Of a stretch of DNA of 8,902 nucleotides, positions 5,459 through 8,902 are shown piece after piece; position 1 is the stretch's first letter; every line of letters starts with the position of its first letter. The notes under the pieces were generated by a model. The model saw nothing but the letters and a program-made list of their open reading frames with translations, had not been told where the DNA came from and searched no databases. The DNA comes from JBOGXF01 sp050694275 (lineage in GTDB: Bacteria > Actinomycetota > CADDZG01 > WHSQ01): positions 1 through 8,902 of the forward strand of contig JBOGXF010000190.1 in assembly GCA_050694275.1 (NCBI GenBank), written 5' to 3'. Made by a program: the position numbers and the translations under genes.

Positions 5459-5522
5459 CGGGCCCCTCCCTACGGTTTCTCTGCCGGACAGGTGGAGATG
5501 ATCGAGCAAGAAGGGGGATGTT

Positions 5523-5696
5523 ATGGCAGTCATAACCGAGAGCCGGGGTGCCGCCGTGGTGACTCTTCTGGTCGCCGTCGTCGTCGTGCTGGCTCTGGGC
5601 GCAGCCCTCGTGGTCACGCAGTGGGACAAGTGGACGTGCGCCCCGCCCGACGGCGTGTGGGTCGAGGCAGCCGACAACTGCATGGAGCTTCCGTAG
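5523..5696 (+). CDS. 57-residue single-pass membrane protein
   Basis: ATG 5523 to TAG 5694-5696, preceded by AAGGGGG five bases upstream. Residues 1-9 (MAVITESRG) are polar; residues 10-31 form one Val/Leu/Ala membrane segment; about 26 residues follow, with WDKWTCAPP and a second Cys in ADNCMELP. The two cysteines may form a disulfide if the tail is outside. It could be an uncleaved signal anchor or a small secreted protein. The gene is on the opposite strand to its neighbours: 64 bp from the DUF6457-like start (divergent) and only 4 bp from the fdhE stop (convergent). Placement suggests a small accessory subunit of the membrane formate dehydrogenase, but this is inference. I do not recognise a family. 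Confidence 0.62.
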   Translation: MAVITESRGAAVVTLLVAVVVVLALGAALVVTQWDKWTCAPPDGVWVEAADNCMELP

Positions 5697-5700
5697 CCGG

Positions 5701-6573
5701 TCACACCCCGGCCAGCGACACACGCGGACGCTCTAACCCGGTTTCGTGCGCCCACAGGTCGAGCGCGAGCGTCGCGACGTCGTCGACCAGAGGAACGACG
5801 TCCCTGCTGCCCTTTTCGCGAAGATCAAAGGCCTTGATGTAGGAGCGACATGTGTCGCACGCGTCCACGCGGGCCCAGGCCCACTCGTCTGTCGCATAGG
5901 AGGAGATGCGCCGCGAGTCATCCTCCCCGCACGACGGACACACGGCTCGGGGGAATGCCCACCAGCTCGCGCAACGACCGCAGATGAGATAGCGGGGAGC
6001 CCCCTGCATGAAGCCGCCCGATTCCTCGACGATGGCAGAGCACTGTGGGGCGTCACCGCACATCGGGCACGCGCGTCCCGTCCAATCCTCCCTGGACGGC
6101 GGCTCGACCCGGGCCGCGGCGGATTCCAGGATCGGTGCCGCCGCAACCGCGATCCACAACGCGAGCCGGGGGTCGAGCAACGCGGGGTCGTCGAGCCACG
6201 TGGCGACCAGCTCTTCCTGCTCGTGCCGGTTCGTGTGCACGAGATCGGCGCCTGCCTCCGCCAGCGGCGCCGGCACCGGCGATCCATCGCCGGTCAGATC
6301 AGCCACCGCCGCACCGAGCTCGTTCGCGATCGGATCGGCGGCGGGAGGCAGGTCGAGCAGCGGGAAGCGATCTAAAAGGCGATTGGGTAGCGCCGCCGAG
6401 GCAACGGCGGCGACTGCCGGCTGGACGTTCGGGCTCGCGGCCCGGACGCGCTGATGATCGAGGACCGCGGCGAGAACCGCGAGCGGGACGGCCGCGCTCG
6501 CCGAGGACTGGAGCGCGCGGGCACGCGTCCCGCGCCGTTCGAACTCGCCCGGCCCCCCGACGTTGCGCCGCAA
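5701..6573 (-). CDS. fdhE: FdhE, formate dehydrogenase accessory protein
   Basis: 290 residues. FdhE is a cytosolic rubredoxin-like factor that binds the catalytic subunit before Tat export and is needed for active formate dehydrogenase. Seen: a helical, Ala-rich N-terminal half and four CxxC pairs in the C-terminal half: C169/C172 (CPMCG), C198/C201 (CGRC), C212/C215 (CPSCG) and C239/C242 (CDTC). This is the family's metal-binding pattern, and the length is close to the E. coli protein. The start is TTG 6573, eight bases after the cytochrome stop; there is no Shine-Dalgarno and no ATG or GTG near, so translation is probably coupled to the upstream gene. It is the last gene of the fdh operon as seen here. 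Confidence 0.9.
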   Translation of the reverse strand: MRRNVGGPGEFERRGTRARALQSSASAAVPLAVLAAVLDHQRVRAASPNVQPAVAAVASAALPNRLLDRFPLLDLPPAADPIANELGAAVADLTGDGSPVPAPLAEAGADLVHTNRHEQEELVATWLDDPALLDPRLALWIAVAAAPILESAAARVEPPSREDWTGRACPMCGDAPQCSAIVEESGGFMQGAPRYLICGRCASWWAFPRAVCPSCGEDDSRRISSYATDEWAWARVDACDTCRSYIKAFDLREKGSRDVVPLVDDVATLALDLWAHETGLERPRVSLAGV

Positions 6574-6581
6574 CTAGAAGA

Positions 6582-7238
6582 TCACCGGGTGCCGGCGTCC
6601 TGGTTGCGGAACCAGCGGGGATGGTGAAAGGCCGCCCACCGCCGCTCCACCGTCCCCTGGCTCATGCCTCGGAACGTCCCCGGGAACATCGCGGTGGACA
6701 TGTAGACGTGGATGATGAACCCCCCGACGGTGAGCAGGAACAGCACGTGATGGATCAGGCGCGCGACCTGGTTCCACCCTGAGCTGAGCATGCCCGGCAG
6801 CCACAGCGGTAGGCCCGTAAGCAACAGCAAGATAGCGGTGACGATCGCGAACCAGTAATAGCCTTTCTGGCCCGCGTTGTAGCGACCGACGTCGACATCG
6901 ACGTGACCCTCTCTCGCGTAGCTGCGGATTTTTCGTGTCCACTCCCGGTCGTCCCTATCGAAGAGCATGTCCTTCACCCACGCGATCAGCATGATCGTCG
7001 CCCCGATCACGAACCCGACGCCGATCCATGGGTGCAGGAAGCGCACGGTCTGTCCGCCCCCGAGCCAGTCGTAGAGGAACGCCATGCGGGGATAGCCGAG
7101 GGCGAGACCGGACAGCATCAGGTAGATGAACGTCAGCGCGACCCACCAGTGGAGCACGCGGTCGAACAGCGAGTAGCGCAAGATCCAGCGCTTCTCGGCT
7201 GGGCGGGTTTCGACGACGCGGGCCTCGGTCACCGCCAT
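6582..7238 (-). CDS. Formate dehydrogenase cytochrome b subunit (FdnI/FdoI-like gamma subunit)
   Basis: 218 residues, a normal length. This subunit anchors the enzyme in the membrane, takes electrons from the iron-sulfur subunit through two b hemes and reduces quinone. Four membrane helices are visible, at about 27-48, 68-88, 128-148 and 162-182. Candidate heme ligands H30 (DRVLHWW), H69 (FLHPW), H163 or H164 (LIHHV) and H177 (FIIHVY) match the spacing of H18, H57, H155 and H169 in E. coli FdnI. The cytoplasmic loop between helices 2 and 3 is highly charged. The start ATG 7238 overlaps the preceding stop by one base (TGATG), showing translational coupling. The longer in-frame ORF that runs back to 7388 lies inside the upstream gene and is not credible. 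Confidence 0.94.
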   Translation of the reverse strand: MAVTEARVVETRPAEKRWILRYSLFDRVLHWWVALTFIYLMLSGLALGYPRMAFLYDWLGGGQTVRFLHPWIGVGFVIGATIMLIAWVKDMLFDRDDREWTRKIRSYAREGHVDVDVGRYNAGQKGYYWFAIVTAILLLLTGLPLWLPGMLSSGWNQVARLIHHVLFLLTVGGFIIHVYMSTAMFPGTFRGMSQGTVERRWAAFHHPRWFRNQDAGTR

Positions 7239-8197
7239 CAGCTCTCGCCGCCTTCTGGCGCGCTCTCGGACTCCTCGGGGCTGCGACGACCCTTGGCGTA
7301 GGCCTCCTCGACCGCCTCGTCCTCCTCCGGCGGCAGCCGGCGCCCGGTGCGCAGGAAGAACAGCCCGGCCCCGAGCAGACCCGCCCACATCGACAGCGAT
7401 CCGAGCTTGCGGAGCCCGCTCATGACCGGGAAGAAGCTCATCCCCTTGACCTGCGGATCCCTCGGGAGCCCGTACTCCTCGAGCATCTCGCCGCGCGGCA
7501 CGACGTACGACATATGGACCCCGCCGACCCCTTCGGGGTCGTAGTGAAGGGCGCTGTCGAACCCCCGCGCCTTGAGCTTCTCGACCTTCTCCTCGGCCCG
7601 GCGGACGATGTCCTCCTTAGTCCCGAACTGGATCGAGCCCGTGGGACACGCCTTCACGCAGGCAGGCTCGAGCCCATTGCTCACCCGATCGACGCACATC
7701 GTGCACTTGTAGACCTTCTTGGTCTTGGTGTCGAAGCGGGGGATGTCGAATGGGCAGCCCGCGATGCAGTACTGACACCCGATGCACTTGTCCTGATCGA
7801 AGTCGACGATGCCGTTCTCGTACTGGACCACGGCCCCCGGAGCCGGGCAGGCGAGCAGGCACCCGGGCTCCTCACAGTGGAGGCAAGAGTCCTTGCGGAT
7901 GAGCCACGCGATGCCGTCCTCCTGATCGAGGTCGACCTCGTTGAAACGCATGAGGTCCCACGTGGCGGGGGTGAGATCCTCGTGGCTCTGGTAGCCCCCG
8001 AAGTTGCTGGTCTCTTCGACCTCGAGGTCGTTCCACTCCTTGCACGCGATCTCACACGCCTTGCACCCGATACAGAGATCGATGTCGACGAGCTTCGAGA
8101 TCTCGACCTGCTGGATCGAGTGGTCGCGGCGGATGTTCGTGCCCGAAGAGGGGCTCGCCGACCGCCGCCTTACCGCCAGCCCGAGCTCGGTTGTCAT
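7238..8197 (-). CDS. Formate dehydrogenase iron-sulfur subunit (FdnH/FdoH-like beta subunit)
   Basis: 319 residues from ATG 8197. It carries electrons from the catalytic subunit to the cytochrome through four [4Fe-4S] clusters. Cysteine sets seen: C42-45-48-52 (CIGCKACEIACKEW), C105-108-113-117, C138-141-144-148 and C165-168-180-184, the last set in the order usual for this ferredoxin fold. A hydrophobic segment near 257-277 (SLSMWAGLLGAGLFF) is the C-terminal membrane anchor of the family, followed by an acidic tail. The N-terminus has no signal peptide; it is presumably exported with the catalytic subunit. The G-rich run before the ATG (GGGGGGGTG) is the ribosome site; the 27-residue in-frame extension upstream overlaps the catalytic gene and is rejected. 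13 bp separate it from that gene. Confidence 0.95.
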   Translation of the reverse strand: MTTELGLAVRRRSASPSSGTNIRRDHSIQQVEISKLVDIDLCIGCKACEIACKEWNDLEVEETSNFGGYQSHEDLTPATWDLMRFNEVDLDQEDGIAWLIRKDSCLHCEEPGCLLACPAPGAVVQYENGIVDFDQDKCIGCQYCIAGCPFDIPRFDTKTKKVYKCTMCVDRVSNGLEPACVKACPTGSIQFGTKEDIVRRAEEKVEKLKARGFDSALHYDPEGVGGVHMSYVVPRGEMLEEYGLPRDPQVKGMSFFPVMSGLRKLGSLSMWAGLLGAGLFFLRTGRRLPPEEDEAVEEAYAKGRRSPEESESAPEGGES

Positions 8198-8210
8198 CGT
8201 CGCACCCCCC

Positions 8211-8902
8211 CTACACCTTCTCGAGATCCACGAGGAAGCCCTTGTACTCGGGCGTCGAGGTCGTTCCATCGCCGACATAGGGAGTCAGCAGGTTCGCCAT
8301 CTGGGCGGCCTTGCCCTTGCTATGGCCGGCCGCGTAGTGCCAGTGGACCGGAATCCCGATCTGGTACACGACCTTCCTCCCCAGCCGCAGGGGACGCATC
8401 CGCTTGGTGACAAGCGCGATCCCTTCGACTTGACCGCGTTTCGAGCGCACCCTGACCATGTCGGTGTTCTTGATGCCTTTCTTCTCCGCGAGCTGTGGCG
8501 GAATCTCAACGAAGAAGTCGGGCATCGCCTCGACGAGCTGAGGGACGAACTGCGTCACGTAGTGCTCGTGTTCCGTGAGCCTGTAGGTGGTCGCCACGTA
8601 TGGGAACTCAGGATCGCCGACGTCCGCGAACGTCTCCTCGGCCCCATCGAAGTAGATCGCCGTGGGGTTGCGCTGGACCCTGCTGAACGGGTTCTCGATC
8701 GGCGAGTCCACCTGTTCGTAGTGTTCGGGGAACGGACCGTCGCGCGTTAGCGCCCCGGGAGCGAACAGCCGCCCAACGCCCTCGCCGGTCATGATGAACG
8801 CGCCCACACGATCGGAGGGCGGGGAATCGGGACTGATGTCGGGCACGTCGCCCACCCACAGCCTGCCGTTCCACTTGATGCCCGGACGCGTCGGGTCCCA
8901 CG
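8211..8902 (-). CDS. Formate dehydrogenase catalytic (molybdopterin) subunit, C-terminal part; cut by window edge
   Basis: 230 codons of the C-terminal end are present; the frame is open to the window edge. This is the molybdopterin-dinucleotide-binding C-terminal domain of a FDH-N/FDH-O type enzyme (FdnG/FdoG). Recognised segments: GAFIMTGEGVGRLFAPGAL, DGPFPEHYEQVDSPIENPF, FPYVATTYRLTEHEHYVTQF, DFFVEIPPQLAEKKGIKN, VVYQIGIPVHWHYA and LLTPYVGD, ending FLVDLEKV. These match the family closely from memory. The active-site residue (selenocysteine or cysteine), the [4Fe-4S] cluster and any Tat signal lie outside the window, so the export route cannot be read here. It is the first visible gene of the operon with the iron-sulfur, cytochrome and FdhE genes. 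Confidence 0.95.
   Translation of the reverse strand, partial: WDPTRPGIKWNGRLWVGDVPDISPDSPPSDRVGAFIMTGEGVGRLFAPGALTRDGPFPEHYEQVDSPIENPFSRVQRNPTAIYFDGAEETFADVGDPEFPYVATTYRLTEHEHYVTQFVPQLVEAMPDFFVEIPPQLAEKKGIKNTDMVRVRSKRGQVEGIALVTKRMRPLRLGRKVVYQIGIPVHWHYAAGHSKGKAAQMANLLTPYVGDGTTSTPEYKGFLVDLEKV

Noticed and set aside
7514..8410. 298-residue open frame on the plus strand
   Set aside because: It is antisense to the iron-sulfur subunit, whose sixteen cluster cysteines prove the minus-strand frame.

Overview
The window is GC-rich with mostly strong GGAGG-type ribosome binding sites. It carries a respiratory formate dehydrogenase locus of FDH-N/FDH-O type, an HD-GYP response regulator and an XRE-TPR regulator of a style common in Actinobacteria. 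A deep-branching, high-GC actinobacterium (for example Thermoleophilia-like) is the best guess, but this is inference from protein style only.

Left part (1-2599, all minus strand; transcription runs right to left). From upstream to downstream: a 117-residue protein that looks like two fused histidine-kinase dimerisation hairpins without an ATPase domain; a REC-HD-GYP response regulator (predicted c-di-GMP phosphodiesterase); a CADD-type diiron protein of the TenA/PqqC fold (predicted p-aminobenzoate synthesis); and the start of a secreted, probably LVIVD-type, protein cut by the window edge.

Middle part (2600-4296). This is the most interesting region. A plus-strand XRE-TPR regulator is divergent from a 33-residue minus-strand mini-gene that starts at GTG behind an extraordinarily complete Shine-Dalgarno. 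The mini-gene encodes a signal peptide with an AxA cleavage motif and a predicted 10-residue released peptide, NWPILGWPHD. The layout (HTH-TPR cytosolic receptor plus adjacent tiny exported propeptide) is that of RRNPP peptide quorum sensing (Rap, Rgg, NprR, PlcR, PrgX), known mainly from Firmicutes. Six AGTTA/TAACT half-sites lie at the three start regions around this spacer, and a perfect 15-bp hairpin follows the mini-gene. The kinase-like protein and HD-GYP regulator lie just beyond the hairpin on the same strand, so they are plausible outputs.

Right part (4321-8902). Minus strand, in transcription order: formate dehydrogenase catalytic subunit (C-terminal part, cut by the edge), four-cluster iron-sulfur subunit, membrane cytochrome b subunit, and FdhE. 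Then come a DUF6457-like small protein and FdhD, the sulfur carrier needed for the molybdenum cofactor of the enzyme. A 57-residue single-pass membrane protein is encoded on the plus strand between FdhE and the DUF6457-like gene. Together the set would oxidise formate outside the membrane and pass electrons to the quinone pool. No tRNA, rRNA, CRISPR or insertion sequence was seen.
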